From assembly GCA_900548115.1 (NCBI GenBank), contig URJL01000007.1:1-64000 (forward strand): 64,000 nt of DNA, given 5' to 3'. The position numbers and the translations under genes were made by a program. The notes beneath the pieces are model-generated. The model did no database searches and was not told the DNA's origin. It saw only the letters and a list, made by a program, of their open reading frames with translations. Positions 33,885 through 42,804 of this stretch are shown piece by piece (the first letter of the stretch is position 1; every line of letters starts with the position of its first letter). This DNA is from an uncultured Eubacteriales bacterium. Lineage in GTDB: Bacteria > Bacillota > Clostridia > Oscillospirales > CAG-382.

Positions 33885-34967
33885 CTATTGCCCCGCCTCT
33901 TTCCGCTTTTTTCTTCTGACCCGATTGATGTGCCGTTCAAAGTCGCCGCCGTTTAGTAGCTCGGCGAGGACGTATTGCTCAAAGGTGGGAACGGTACAAG
34001 AGTAGAAACCGAGTTTTTCGAAGAAGGGCTGCACGAGGTGTTTCGGGAGAACCATATATCCGACGCGAAGGGACGGGGAGACGGTTTTGGAAAAGGTATT
34101 GAGGTACAGAACATTATCGCTGTCCGACAGAACAAAGAGCGGTTCGGGGGGCTGGGAAGCGACCGAAAATTCCGAGCCGTAGTCCGATTCGATGATGTAG
34201 CGGTTGTTTTTCTGCGCCCAACGGATATATTCGTGCCGTTTGGTCGCCGACGCGGTGACACCGCTCGGAAAGCTGCGGTACGGTGTGGTGTGCAAAACGT
34301 CGGCGGTCGATTTTCCCAGAGCCGCACTGTCGATTCCGTCTTCGGAAAGCGGCAAAAGCTCACAGCGGACGTGCGCTGCATGATAGATTTTTTCGATTTT
34401 ATCGTAGGACGGCGATTCGATGGCGTAGATCTTGTCACGCCCCAAAAGCTCGACGATCAAACCGTAAAGATATTCCGCTCCCGAGCCGAGAACAATCTGT
34501 TCGACCGACACGAAAATGCCACGGTTGCGGGCAAGATAGCGCCGAATCGCTTCACGTAGGAGAGGAAGCCCCGTGTTCGGCGATTTTTGCAGAATCGCTT
34601 CGCCGTAATCGGTCAACACGCGCCGCATAGTCTTGCTTAAAATGGAAAGCGAAAATTCGCTGTCGGTCGGAATTATGCCCGAAATCGGCTCTTTTCGCAC
34701 TTCCTCGGGGGTCGAGGCGAAGCCGTCGTGACTGCGGAAAAGCACAAAATAGCCGCGCCGCATGCGCGCTTCGGCATACCCCTCGTCGCACAAAAGGTCA
34801 TAAGCGTGCTCGACCGTGATAAGACTTACGCCCGTTTCGTCGGCAAGAAGCCGCTTGGACGGGAGCTTTTCGTCGTAAGCATAAACGCCGCCGATAATAT
34901 CCTCACGAAGCTGTTTATACAATTGGAGATAAACGGGGCGGTTTGTTTTGTCGATGTTGTATTTCAT
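33885..34967 (-). CDS. MocR/PdxR-type regulator, C-terminus short
   Basis: A 360-residue GntR-family regulator fused to an aminotransferase-like fold. The winged helix is at about 10-80 (PVYLQLYKQLREDIIGGVYA, RGYFVLF), and the PLP lysine is in YLNTFSKTVSPSLRVGYM. Full MocR proteins have about 450-480 residues. This one stops at FERHINRVRRKKRKEAGQ, just where the final roughly 100-residue small domain should begin. It is divergent, over 93 bases, from an ECF transporter S component. By analogy with PdxR it may sense pyridoxal phosphate and control that uptake gene. No strong ribosome site (GGAGA lies 15 bases off). Confidence 0.82.
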   Translation of the reverse strand: MKYNIDKTNRPVYLQLYKQLREDIIGGVYAYDEKLPSKRLLADETGVSLITVEHAYDLLCDEGYAEARMRRGYFVLFRSHDGFASTPEEVRKEPISGIIPTDSEFSLSILSKTMRRVLTDYGEAILQKSPNTGLPLLREAIRRYLARNRGIFVSVEQIVLGSGAEYLYGLIVELLGRDKIYAIESPSYDKIEKIYHAAHVRCELLPLSEDGIDSAALGKSTADVLHTTPYRSFPSGVTASATKRHEYIRWAQKNNRYIIESDYGSEFSVASQPPEPLFVLSDSDNVLYLNTFSKTVSPSLRVGYMVLPKHLVQPFFEKLGFYSCTVPTFEQYVLAELLNGGDFERHINRVRRKKRKEAGQ

Positions 34968-35060
34968 CTGGACTTATACTTTTCTCCGTTTCTGACTATT
35001 TTATATTACCAGATAACAGTATACAATAAAAGCACAGCAATTGCAAGGGAGAAAAACAAA

Positions 35061-35597
35061 ATGCAGACAAAAAACAATACGAAAAGAACCACTCTTTTAT
35101 TATGCGTGACCGCTTTATTCATGGCGATGAACGTCGTGTTAAGCTCGAGCATCTTCAGCGTTCCCGTGCCCGGCGGACATCTTTACATGAACGATATCAT
35201 AATCTGTGCGGCGGCGATTCTGCTGGATCCGATCTCCGCGTTTATGGTCGGCGGCGTGGGCGCTCTTCTCGGCGACTTCTTATTCTATCCGACGCCGATG
35301 TTCGTGTCGCTCGTGACTCATGGTCTCCAGGCGGTCGTTATCTCGGTCTTTTCTCATTATGTTCTGAAAAAGCGTCCCGTGCTCGCTTCGGGAATCGGCG
35401 TATTTCTCGGCGCGGTTATCATGGTGGTCGGGTATTCTCTCGGACGCGCCTTTTTGTACAGCACGCCCGAATATGCGCTTTTAAAGCTTCCGTATCAGAT
35501 TTTGCAGGCGGCGGTCGGCGCGGTCGTCGGCATGCTTTTGTGCCACAAGTGCGGGCTGAAAAAGCTGTATGCGAAATATTTCGGTGAAAGATCGTAA
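35061..35597 (+). CDS. ECF transporter S component (vitamin uptake)
   Basis: A 178-residue membrane protein with about six helices, of the ECF S-component class that binds a vitamin and docks with a shared EcfAAT module. Typical features: an N-terminal TALFMAMNVVLSSSIFSVP segment, PGGHLYMNDIIICAAAILL, then FMVGGVGALLGDFLF. The start at 35061 has AAGGGAG upstream. The longer frame from 34728 is antisense to the regulator gene. Because a PdxR-like regulator is divergent, the substrate could be vitamin B6, but thiamine-precursor or other vitamins remain possible. Ends in a strong terminator. Confidence 0.85.
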   Translation: MQTKNNTKRTTLLLCVTALFMAMNVVLSSSIFSVPVPGGHLYMNDIIICAAAILLDPISAFMVGGVGALLGDFLFYPTPMFVSLVTHGLQAVVISVFSHYVLKKRPVLASGIGVFLGAVIMVVGYSLGRAFLYSTPEYALLKLPYQILQAAVGAVVGMLLCHKCGLKKLYAKYFGERS

Positions 35598-35614
35598 CCG
35601 AAAAAAACAAAAAG

Positions 35615-35646
35615 GAGAGGCAAGGTTTTCCTTGCCTCTCTTTTTT
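35615..35646. terminator. Bidirectional terminator between ECF gene and galE
   Basis: GAGAGGCAAGG / CCTTGCCTCTC with loop TTTT, T6 on the plus strand. Confidence 0.8.
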
Positions 35647-35665
35647 ATTCTTTTTCCAAGAACGG

Positions 35666-36679
35666 TTACGCGTCGTAGCCGTTCGGATTTTTCTTTTGCC
35701 AGTTCCAGGTGTCGCGGCACATATCGTCGATGTTCTTTTCCGCTTTCCAGCCCAAAAGGCGGAATGCCTTGTCGGGGTTGGCGTAGCACTCGGCAATATC
35801 GCCGGGACGGCGGGCGGTGATGACGTAGGGAATGGTAATGCCGTTGACGCGCTCGAAGGATTTAACAATATCGAGAACGCTGTAGCCGACGCCCGTACCG
35901 AGGTTGATGATCTCGGTGCCCTTGTGCTTTGCGGCAAAGTCGATCGCCGCAACATGACCGCGGGCAAGGTCGACAACATGGATGTAATCGCGCACGCCGG
36001 TGCCGTCATGCGTCGGATAATCGTTTCCGTAAACGCTCAGATGATCACGCTTTCCGATGGCGACCTGCGAGATATAGGGCATGAGATTGTTCGGGATTCC
36101 GTTGGGCGCCTCGCCGATAAGACCGCTTTCATGCGCTCCGATCGGATTGAAGTAACGCAGAAGAACGACCGAAAGCTCGGGGTTCGCCTTTGCCGTGTCG
36201 GTCAGGATCTGTTCGATCATATATTTTGTCCAGCCGTAAGGATTGGTGCAGCCGGTGGGCATATCTTCGGTGATCGGCACACGCTCGGGCACGCCGTAGA
36301 CTGTGGCGGACGAGCTGAATACAAAATTGTTCACCTTGTATTTCGCCATTACTTCAAGAAGCGTAAGGGTGGAATCCAGATTGTTGCGGTAATACATAAG
36401 CGGCTTCACGCACGATTCGCCGACCGCCTTGTAGCCCGCGAAATGAATGACCGAGTCAAAATTTTCGACATGGAACATATCGTCGACCAGCGTCGCGTCG
36501 CACACGTCGATGTTATACACCTTAACGGGCTTTCCCGCGATCTTTTCAATGCGTTCTACGACCGAAGGGCTTGCGTTGGAAAAGTCGTCGGCGATAATAA
36601 CCTCGTGTCCGTTTTTCATAAGTTCGATGGCGGTATGAGAGCCGATATAGCCGGCGCCGCCGGTAAGCAGAATTTTCAT
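35666..36679 (-). CDS. galE: UDP-glucose 4-epimerase
   Basis: A 337-residue NAD-dependent epimerase of the extended SDR family, interconverting UDP-glucose and UDP-galactose (Leloir pathway, and UDP-GlcNAc/GalNAc in some members). The NAD motif is GGAGYIGSH (residues 7-15). The catalytic residues are in SSSATVYG and NPYGWTKYMIEQ (YxxxK). LRYFNPIGAHESGLIGEAPN is the family signature. The ATG at 36679 lies 11 bases after AAGGAG. An upstream GTG is too close to it. It has its own promoter. Could supply the epimerase step for galactose released by the GH112 phosphorylase. Confidence 0.95.
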   Translation of the reverse strand: MKILLTGGAGYIGSHTAIELMKNGHEVIIADDFSNASPSVVERIEKIAGKPVKVYNIDVCDATLVDDMFHVENFDSVIHFAGYKAVGESCVKPLMYYRNNLDSTLTLLEVMAKYKVNNFVFSSSATVYGVPERVPITEDMPTGCTNPYGWTKYMIEQILTDTAKANPELSVVLLRYFNPIGAHESGLIGEAPNGIPNNLMPYISQVAIGKRDHLSVYGNDYPTHDGTGVRDYIHVVDLARGHVAAIDFAAKHKGTEIINLGTGVGYSVLDIVKSFERVNGITIPYVITARRPGDIAECYANPDKAFRLLGWKAEKNIDDMCRDTWNWQKKNPNGYDA

Positions 36680-36752
36680 AAAGTCAGCCACTCCTTCTTA
36701 AATTGAATGCAGAATTGAAAACAATGAAAACAACTTCTTTTCTTCAAAAAAC

Positions 36753-36781
36753 AGTATAGCACGGGACAGAGAACTTGTCAA
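36753..36781 (-). promoter_or_regulatory. Promoter of galE
   Basis: Minus strand TTGACA (36776-36781), 17-base spacer, TATACT (36753-36758). Confidence 0.75.
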
Positions 36782-36843
36782 CCGTAAGAAAATGTACGAT
36801 TTGTTATTTTTTTGTCAGAACTTGTCCTCTTTCGAAAAAAAAC

Positions 36844-37140
36844 GGCGCGAACAAAGATCACACACCCGAAAATCGAAAAATCGCCGTGCGCGCAACCTTT
36901 GCTCTCCGCTCAACGCAAGCGCCCCTGCGGCACATCGGCAAGCATCCCTTAATGCTGCTTGGTTCCCCACCTGACATGGTTCGAGAGAGCCGATTGCGCA
37001 AGACTCGCGTCTCAACACGGAAAAACAAAAAGCAAGACCGCACGAAAATTTCCCTCAGAACGGGAATTCACCCCTGCTGTAGCGGATTGCAGGTACAAGG
37101 CTCCGCTATGTCCCCGGTTAGTGTGACCTTTGTTCGCGCC
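36844..37140 (-). ncRNA. ffs: Signal recognition particle RNA, large bacterial type
   Basis: Minus-strand RNA of about 297 nucleotides. The conserved helix 8 reads ATGTCAGGTGGGGAACCAAG then CAGCATTAAGG. The 5' Alu domain is recognisable (CCGCTACAGCAGGGG, then GAATTCCCG). The ends pair (GGCGCGAACAAAGG with CTTTGTTCGCGCC), followed by a T-run. The long form with an Alu domain is typical of Bacilli and Clostridia. It serves co-translational membrane targeting with Ffh. Confidence 0.93.
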
Positions 37141-37172
37141 GCTTTGAAAGCGCTCAAAAAAAGACCGCATTT

Positions 37173-37201
37173 ATTATAACACAAAGCAAGAAAAAAATCA
37201 A
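37173..37201 (-). promoter_or_regulatory. Promoter of the SRP RNA
   Basis: Minus strand TTGATT (37196-37201), 17-base spacer, TATAAT (37173-37178), about 35 bases before the RNA 5' end. Confidence 0.7.
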
Positions 37202-37252
37202 GGGAAAAAGCAAAATTCCCGACTTTTCCTCTCTTTCCCGCGGCTTTTGCAA

Positions 37253-37285
37253 AAAAAGACGGGCGGCAAACCGCTCTGCCGCCCG
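37253..37285 (-). terminator. Terminator after the SLH/beta-helix gene
   Basis: CGGGCGGCA / TGCCGCCCG with a T7 tail on the minus strand. Confidence 0.75.
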
Positions 37286-37307
37286 AAAAAATATATCTTT
37301 GTTGTTC

Positions 37308-40300
37308 TTACTCCTCGGTCACGATCACGACCGCGTTTTTGTCGCCGAAAAGATCGGCAATGTCGCGGTGTGCCGAGTGGGTGCAGACGCGGTAGGTTCC
37401 CTTCAGCGAACCGAGCGTCTTTCCGAGGGTCTGGACGTAAATGTTCTTGTCGTCGACTTCGTTTGAGTTGGAGGGCACGTTCAGAAGATAGCCCGCGCAG
37501 CGGTCGAATATGTTGTATTCGGTAAGCTCGTCGTAGTTTTCCGAAAGGGTCGAGCCGCAGTAGAGTCGCGCGGAATGTTCGCGGAATCGGGTGATTGAGC
37601 CCCAGCCGTATCCGCCCATGCGAAGAACGTTATAGGCGTCGTACACGTCGCTTGTGATGCGGGTGTAGGTATCTGCGTTTCCGCCAAGCTGTGCGGCCGT
37701 CGGCGGCGCGTTGTAATATTCGATTCCCCAGTGAACATATTCCATAAGATTGGAAAGATACCGAACACCCTTTTGGATACAGTTTCCCGTCTCCGACGAA
37801 CGCTGATGCGTCACCGCCGTGTCGTATATCTGATACATCCAGCAGTTTTCAACGCGGTATCCGTCGCATCCGCCGTAAATTTCCACGGCGTTTCCGTAGT
37901 TGACGGCGGAGCCGCCCGAAGAGAGAGTGAGAACCGAGCCGCCGAGCCACGAAAAGACGCAGTTCCGGACGACGACATTCGTGCTTGTTCCCATACCGAC
38001 GGCATGTGCGCCCGTAAACTTGAAGGCGAGGTTATCGACCGTCACGTTCTTTACTCCGTTGCGGAAAATGTTGATGCGCTCGCCGATCTCGATCGAGGAG
38101 AAGCGGCTTCCGGGATTTCCGCCCGTGCTGTAAACGTAAAGCGGTCCCGACGATGTTACGCCGCCGCTTATATCCGAATAGAACTGCAAATCGGTATTCA
38201 TGTCCGAAAGCCCCGTAAAGCCCTGCGTATTCATGTTCAGAATATCGCCGTACAGCTCATGATACGAGTCCTCGGAATGGTCGAACAGGTCGTGGTCAAA
38301 GCCGATCACGCCGACGTTCTGCAAAAGGTCGGTGCATCTCCAGACGTTGGGATAATCGGTCGCGACCCAAAACGAAGGATCGGCATAATTCTTGCGCGAC
38401 TGCATGAGAAGCGGCTTTTCGCCCGTTCCGTAAGCGGCGTAGGTCACGCCGTTGGTCATGGCGATACTGCCGCGATAGATCCCTCCGCGCTCAAAGAATA
38501 CGCCGTCACCCGACTGAAGACTCAGCTTGGAAACGCGCGCAAGAGTCTTGATCGGACGCGCCTTGCTCTTGCCGTCGTTCGAATCGCTTCCGTTCTTTTC
38601 GGAAACATAATAGCTTGTTCCCGTGACCGTGATCGTATCGGTCGAGTTCAGTATATTCTTCTTCATCTGCTCGGACACGGTGTCGATTCCTTCGCGTATT
38701 GCGTCGGCGGAAAGAGCACGCGACTGAACATACAGACTTTTTACCGCGTCCTCGGTTTTTCCGGAGGAGGGGAGAATATAAGAAGCGTTGTTCGCGTTTT
38801 TATCCCAAAATCCGCTTGAAAGAGCTTCGCTTGCAGCGGCAATTTGTTTATTTGCCCAATGTGAAACGGGAACGTCCGCAAAACGACTCGTTTGCTTTAT
38901 CGGCTTGCGTTCGATATAACGGTTGACGATCGTCACCGCCTCGGCACGGGTGATTTCTCCGCCCGGACGGAGCGTTCCGTCTCCGTAGCCGTTGATTTTT
39001 CCCTCATTGTACGCTTTAAGCATTTCCTCATAATACGGGTTGTTTTCCGTAAGATCCGAAAAATCGGAAAGCTTGTACGAAGAGGTTGTCTGCGGATAAA
39101 GAAGCGTCGCCATATGGATAAATTCCGCACGGGTAAGGCTTAACGAAGGCTCGAGATTGGCGACCCAGTCCTCGGGCAGAATGCCGTAATGATCAAAGTA
39201 GTTTACCCCGTCATAGAACCAATCGGTTTTGGCAACGTCCAAAAAAGCATTGCTGTCGGCAATTTCTTCGTCGGTCTCGACGGTTTTGTACAGCATCATA
39301 ATACCCTCGGCGCGGGTGATGAGCGAATCGGGGTTGAAAAAGCCTGCCCTATCGCCCGAAACATAGGCATTTTCGGTAATATTCGTGTCTCCGCCGCGCA
39401 CAAATTGTACCACGGTGTCGCCCGTAGGAAAGGTATAAATGCCCTCGGGCTGTCTCTCTCCGTCGAGCAGAACGTAGTAGCCCTTATTCGGGATCACACG
39501 AAAAGAGCCGACCGTGTCGGTCGCTTCAACCCTTCCGTGGCTTCCCGAAAAAATGCGGTACACGCCCTTTTGCGCGTTGGGAAGCGATTCAAAAGACGTT
39601 GTTTTGTTGTTGCTCAGAATGACTGTCAGCGCACCGCCGATCGTATTGTTTACGATACGGCGCGTCAAAATCTTTCCGACCGTTCCGTCACCGCTAACCG
39701 TGATCGTCACGTTCCCGTCGATGCGCGCGTCGGTATGATTGGCGGAATAACTGTCAAAACCGATCGCAACCGAGGCCACATGACCGCCCGTTACATTCAG
39801 CGAGCAATTTCCCGTAATGCCTTGCGATTCGGAGGTGGCATAACCGCCGCCGACAAAAATCGTGCCGACCGAGCCGCCCTCTATCGTCGTGTCGGTTGAG
39901 GAAGCCGTTCCGCGAAGCGTTTCACCGATTCCGTCGTGAAAACGGAGATCGTGCTGTCCTACGCTTGTCTTCTTGCCTACGACAAGCGGCTTTCCGCAGG
40001 TGTTGATGTGCAGGCTCGAACGGCAGGGGTAGAATTCGAGATATTCGAATTTTGTCGGACCCGAAAGTCCGAAGCCGTCATAGCGAAGCCTTGCGGGATA
40101 AACCGTTCCGTCGGCGGGGTCACGCCCCGTAAAGGTAAGAAGCTTGCCGTGCTTGCAGCTGCGCATAATGCTTCCGGTCAGCGCGTTGCTGCCATCGGGT
40201 GTAAGATCGTTCATAATAACGATCGTGCCGCCGTTATTCTGCTGAATGCTCGCGCAAAGCTCGCCGATCGCTTTGGAAAGCGTTTTAAACGGCGCTTTTT

Positions 40301-40463
40301 TTGTTCCGGCGGCGCTGTCCGATCCGTTCGCGGATACATACACCACACGATCCGATGTGTCGTACGACGCGGCGGACGCCGAGAAAAATACGGTCGGCAT
40401 CACGGACAAAACCAACACGGAAACAAGCAGAGAGGACAAAATTTTGCGAAAAGATCGCTTCAT
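37308..40463 (-). CDS. Secreted SLH-domain beta-helix surface protein
   Basis: A 1051-residue exported protein. The Sec signal peptide ends near SASA-ASYD (about residue 30). The first beta-helix-like domain opens with VYVSANGSDSAAGTKKAPFK (about 38-57). SLH repeats sit in the middle, about 364-557 (NAFLDVAKTDWFYDGVNYFD; GYGDGTLRPGGEITRAEAVT; FADVPVSHWANKQIAAASEA). A second beta-helix domain opens with YYVSEKNGSDSNDGKSKARP (from about 618) and runs to the C-terminus. The SLH trio would bind cell-wall pyruvylated polymer. Internal placement is unusual, and the beta-helices may bind or cleave polysaccharide. GGAGA precedes the ATG at 40463. Confidence 0.85.
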   Translation of the reverse strand: MKRSFRKILSSLLVSVLVLSVMPTVFFSASAASYDTSDRVVYVSANGSDSAAGTKKAPFKTLSKAIGELCASIQQNNGGTIVIMNDLTPDGSNALTGSIMRSCKHGKLLTFTGRDPADGTVYPARLRYDGFGLSGPTKFEYLEFYPCRSSLHINTCGKPLVVGKKTSVGQHDLRFHDGIGETLRGTASSTDTTIEGGSVGTIFVGGGYATSESQGITGNCSLNVTGGHVASVAIGFDSYSANHTDARIDGNVTITVSGDGTVGKILTRRIVNNTIGGALTVILSNNKTTSFESLPNAQKGVYRIFSGSHGRVEATDTVGSFRVIPNKGYYVLLDGERQPEGIYTFPTGDTVVQFVRGGDTNITENAYVSGDRAGFFNPDSLITRAEGIMMLYKTVETDEEIADSNAFLDVAKTDWFYDGVNYFDHYGILPEDWVANLEPSLSLTRAEFIHMATLLYPQTTSSYKLSDFSDLTENNPYYEEMLKAYNEGKINGYGDGTLRPGGEITRAEAVTIVNRYIERKPIKQTSRFADVPVSHWANKQIAAASEALSSGFWDKNANNASYILPSSGKTEDAVKSLYVQSRALSADAIREGIDTVSEQMKKNILNSTDTITVTGTSYYVSEKNGSDSNDGKSKARPIKTLARVSKLSLQSGDGVFFERGGIYRGSIAMTNGVTYAAYGTGEKPLLMQSRKNYADPSFWVATDYPNVWRCTDLLQNVGVIGFDHDLFDHSEDSYHELYGDILNMNTQGFTGLSDMNTDLQFYSDISGGVTSSGPLYVYSTGGNPGSRFSSIEIGERINIFRNGVKNVTVDNLAFKFTGAHAVGMGTSTNVVVRNCVFSWLGGSVLTLSSGGSAVNYGNAVEIYGGCDGYRVENCWMYQIYDTAVTHQRSSETGNCIQKGVRYLSNLMEYVHWGIEYYNAPPTAAQLGGNADTYTRITSDVYDAYNVLRMGGYGWGSITRFREHSARLYCGSTLSENYDELTEYNIFDRCAGYLLNVPSNSNEVDDKNIYVQTLGKTLGSLKGTYRVCTHSAHRDIADLFGDKNAVVIVTEE

Positions 40464-40520
40464 AATCGGGTCTCCAATCCAAAACGGAAATTTCTCATTT
40501 TGTTGCATACAATACGATCA

Positions 40521-40549
40521 ATTATACGGATTTTTTGCGAAAAAAGCAA
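40521..40549 (-). promoter_or_regulatory. Promoter of the SLH/beta-helix gene
   Basis: Minus strand TTGCTT (40544-40549), 17-base spacer, TATAAT (40521-40526). Confidence 0.65.
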
Positions 40550-40582
40550 GTTTTTTGTGTAAATTTGCGTTCGATACAGCAA

Positions 40583-40614
40583 AAGAAGCTCCCGCCGTAA
40601 GGCGGGAGCTTCTT
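40583..40614 (-). terminator. Terminator after groEL
   Basis: Fourteen-pair stem AAGAAGCTCCCGCC / GGCGGGAGCTTCTT, loop TTAC on the minus strand, then TTTG. Confidence 0.8.
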
Positions 40615-40634
40615 ATTCGATATTGACTTTCCGA

Positions 40635-42263
40635 TCAATACATTCCGCCCATACCGGGGTTGGGAGCGGCGGCGGGAGCGACAGGCTCGGGCTTGTCGGC
40701 AACCAATGCCTCGGTGGTGAGGATCATGGACGCAACCGATGCGGCGTTCTGGAGAGCGCTGCGCGATACCTTGGCAGGGTCTACGATGCCGGCGTCGATC
40801 ATATCGACATACTTTTCGTTGTAAGCGTCAAAGCCGTAACCGACCTTGCCGGAGGACAGGATCTTGTCGAGGATGACCGAACCGTCGAGACCTGCGTTTG
40901 CGGCGATCTGACGGATCGGCTCTTCAAGAGCGCGAAGCACGATCTTAACGCCCGTCTTTTCATCGCCGTCGGTCTTGTCAAGCAGAGCGGCAACTGCGGG
41001 AATGCAGTTTGCAAATGCCGTTCCGCCGCCGGCAACGATACCCTCTTCAACAGCCGCCTTGGTGGCGTTGAGAGCGTCCTCGATACGGAGCTTCTTTTCC
41101 TTCATTTCGGTTTCGGTAGCCGCGCCGACCTTGATGACTGCAACACCGCCCGCAAGCTTTGCCAAACGCTCCTGGAGCTTTTCACGGTCAAAGTCGGAGG
41201 TGGTGGTCTCGATGGCGGTCTTGATCTGACCGACACGGGCCTTGATGGCGTCGGAATCGCCTGCGCCGTCTACGATGATGGTGTTTTCCTTGGTGATCTT
41301 GATCTGTCTTGCGCGACCGAGCTGAGCAACCGTCGTGTCCTTCAATTCAAGACCGAGATCGGAGGAAATGACCTCGCCGCCCGTAAGGGTTGCGATATCG
41401 GTGAGCATTTCCTTTCTTCTGTCGCCGAAGCCGGGAGCCTTAACGGCAACGCAGGTAAAGGTGCCGCGGAGCTTGTTGACAAGCAGCGTCGAAAGAGCTT
41501 CGCCCTCGACATCCTCGGCGATGATGACCAGCTTCTTGCTTGCCTGAATGATCTGCTCGAGCAGGGGAAGAATCTCCTGAATGTTGGAGATCTTCTTATC
41601 GGTGATGAGCACATACGGATCGTCGATGACCGCTTCCATCTTGTCGGTATCGGTCACCATGTAAGGCGAAATGTAACCGCGGTCGAACTGCATGCCCTCG
41701 ACGATCTCGCAGTAAGTCTCGGAGGACTTGGATTCCTCAACGGTGATAACGCCGTCGGAGGTGACCTTTTCCATAGCGTCGGCGATGAGCTTGCCGATTA
41801 CTTCATCGGCGGACGAAACGGTGCCGACGCGGGCGATATCCTTCGAGCCGTCAACGGCTTTCGAGATTTCCTTGAGCTTTTTAACGGCGGTATCGACGGC
41901 AAGCTGAATGCCCTTCTTCAATACCATCGGGTTTGCGCCCGCCGTAACGTTCTTCATACCCTCGCGAACAAATGCCTGAGCGAGAAGAGTCGCGGTGGTC
42001 GTGCCGTCGCCGGCGGCGTCGTTGGTCTTGGTGGCAACTTCTTTCAGAAGCTGTGCACCCATATTTTCCATGGCGTCCTCAAGTTCGATCTCCTTGGCGA
42101 TGGTAACGCCGTCGTTGGTGATGAGCGGAGAGCCGTACTTTTTATCGAGAACCACGTTTCTGCCCTTCGGACCGAGCGTGATCTTAACGGTGTCGGCAAC
42201 TTTGTCGACACCTCTTACAAGAGCATTTCTGGCTTCAATGCCGTATGCCAATTCTTTTGCCAT
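40635..42263 (-). CDS. groEL: Chaperonin GroEL (60 kDa)
   Basis: A 542-residue group I chaperonin, forming the double-ring folding chamber with GroES. Family motifs: LGPKGRNVVLDKKYGSPLIT, then the ATP-binding GDGTTTATLLAQA, and the GIVAGGGTAF loop. The C-terminus PAAAPNPGMGGMY is the usual Gly-Met tail. Second gene of groESL, 34 bases after groES. Codon use is biased, as expected of a highly expressed gene. Confidence 0.98.
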   Translation of the reverse strand: MAKELAYGIEARNALVRGVDKVADTVKITLGPKGRNVVLDKKYGSPLITNDGVTIAKEIELEDAMENMGAQLLKEVATKTNDAAGDGTTTATLLAQAFVREGMKNVTAGANPMVLKKGIQLAVDTAVKKLKEISKAVDGSKDIARVGTVSSADEVIGKLIADAMEKVTSDGVITVEESKSSETYCEIVEGMQFDRGYISPYMVTDTDKMEAVIDDPYVLITDKKISNIQEILPLLEQIIQASKKLVIIAEDVEGEALSTLLVNKLRGTFTCVAVKAPGFGDRRKEMLTDIATLTGGEVISSDLGLELKDTTVAQLGRARQIKITKENTIIVDGAGDSDAIKARVGQIKTAIETTTSDFDREKLQERLAKLAGGVAVIKVGAATETEMKEKKLRIEDALNATKAAVEEGIVAGGGTAFANCIPAVAALLDKTDGDEKTGVKIVLRALEEPIRQIAANAGLDGSVILDKILSSGKVGYGFDAYNEKYVDMIDAGIVDPAKVSRSALQNAASVASMILTTEALVADKPEPVAPAAAPNPGMGGMY

Positions 42264-42297
42264 AATAAATCCCTCCGAAATTCAGGTTAAATTTTCG

Positions 42298-42585
42298 TTA
42301 TTCTTCCACGATCGCGAGAATGTCTGCCTGACGGACAACAACATATTCTTCGCCGTCGCACTTTACTTCGGTGCCCGAATATTTGCTCGTGATAACTTTG
42401 TCGCCGGGCTTTACGGTCATAACGACTTCCTTGCCGTCGACCATGCCGCCGGGACCCACTTCGATAACTTCGGCGATGCTGGGCTTTTCCTTTGCCGCGC
42501 CGGTAAGAATGATACCGCTCTTGGTGGTTTCCTCCGCCTCAACGGTTTTGAGAACAACTCGGTCTGCGAGAGGTTTCAGTTTCAT
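42298..42585 (-). CDS. groES: Co-chaperonin GroES
   Basis: A 95-residue co-chaperonin that caps the GroEL ring. It begins MKLKPLADRVVLKTVEAEET and contains the mobile loop (TKSGIILTGAAKEKPS) and YSGTEVKCDGEEYVVV. AGGAGG precedes the ATG. Transcribed from 42670-42698, with a CIRCE-like operator in the leader, so heat-inducible HrcA control is likely. hrcA itself is not in the window. Confidence 0.98.
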   Translation of the reverse strand: MKLKPLADRVVLKTVEAEETTKSGIILTGAAKEKPSIAEVIEVGPGGMVDGKEVVMTVKPGDKVITSKYSGTEVKCDGEEYVVVRQADILAIVEE

Positions 42586-42630
42586 GATAAATTCCTCCTG
42601 ATCTATTTTGGTTAAATTTTTTCGTAGGAG

Positions 42631-42657
42631 TTAGCACTCGCCAAATTCAAGTGCCAA
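42631..42657 (-). promoter_or_regulatory. CIRCE operator of groESL
   Basis: Inverted repeat TTAGCACTC-N9-AAGTGCCAA, differing at two positions from the HrcA-binding consensus. Placed between promoter and groES. Confidence 0.85.
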
Positions 42658-42669
42658 TTTCTGTAGTGT

Positions 42670-42698
42670 ATTGTACCCCCAATTTCTGTAAAAATCAA
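42670..42698 (-). promoter_or_regulatory. Promoter of groESL
   Basis: Minus strand TTGATT (42693-42698), 17-base spacer, TACAAT (42670-42675). Confidence 0.7.
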
Positions 42699-42734
42699 GG
42701 GGAAAACGCGGATGTTTACATTTAATTAACAATT

Positions 42735-42760
42735 ACTCTTCTCACTCCCTTGAGAAGAGT
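42735..42760 (-). terminator. Possible terminator after gpsA
   Basis: Ten-pair stem ACTCTTCTCA / TGAGAAGAGT, loop of six. The following tail is AT-rich but has only short T-runs. Confidence 0.5.
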
Positions 42761-42804
42761 GACAAAAACGGGTGTGCAGTGCCGAAATGTCCGTCGCACG
42801 CGGG

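Noticed and set aside
40623..42290. A 555-codon plus-strand frame opposite groEL
   Set aside because: It mirrors groEL, whose identity is certain. Such long antisense frames arise from codon bias in highly expressed genes.
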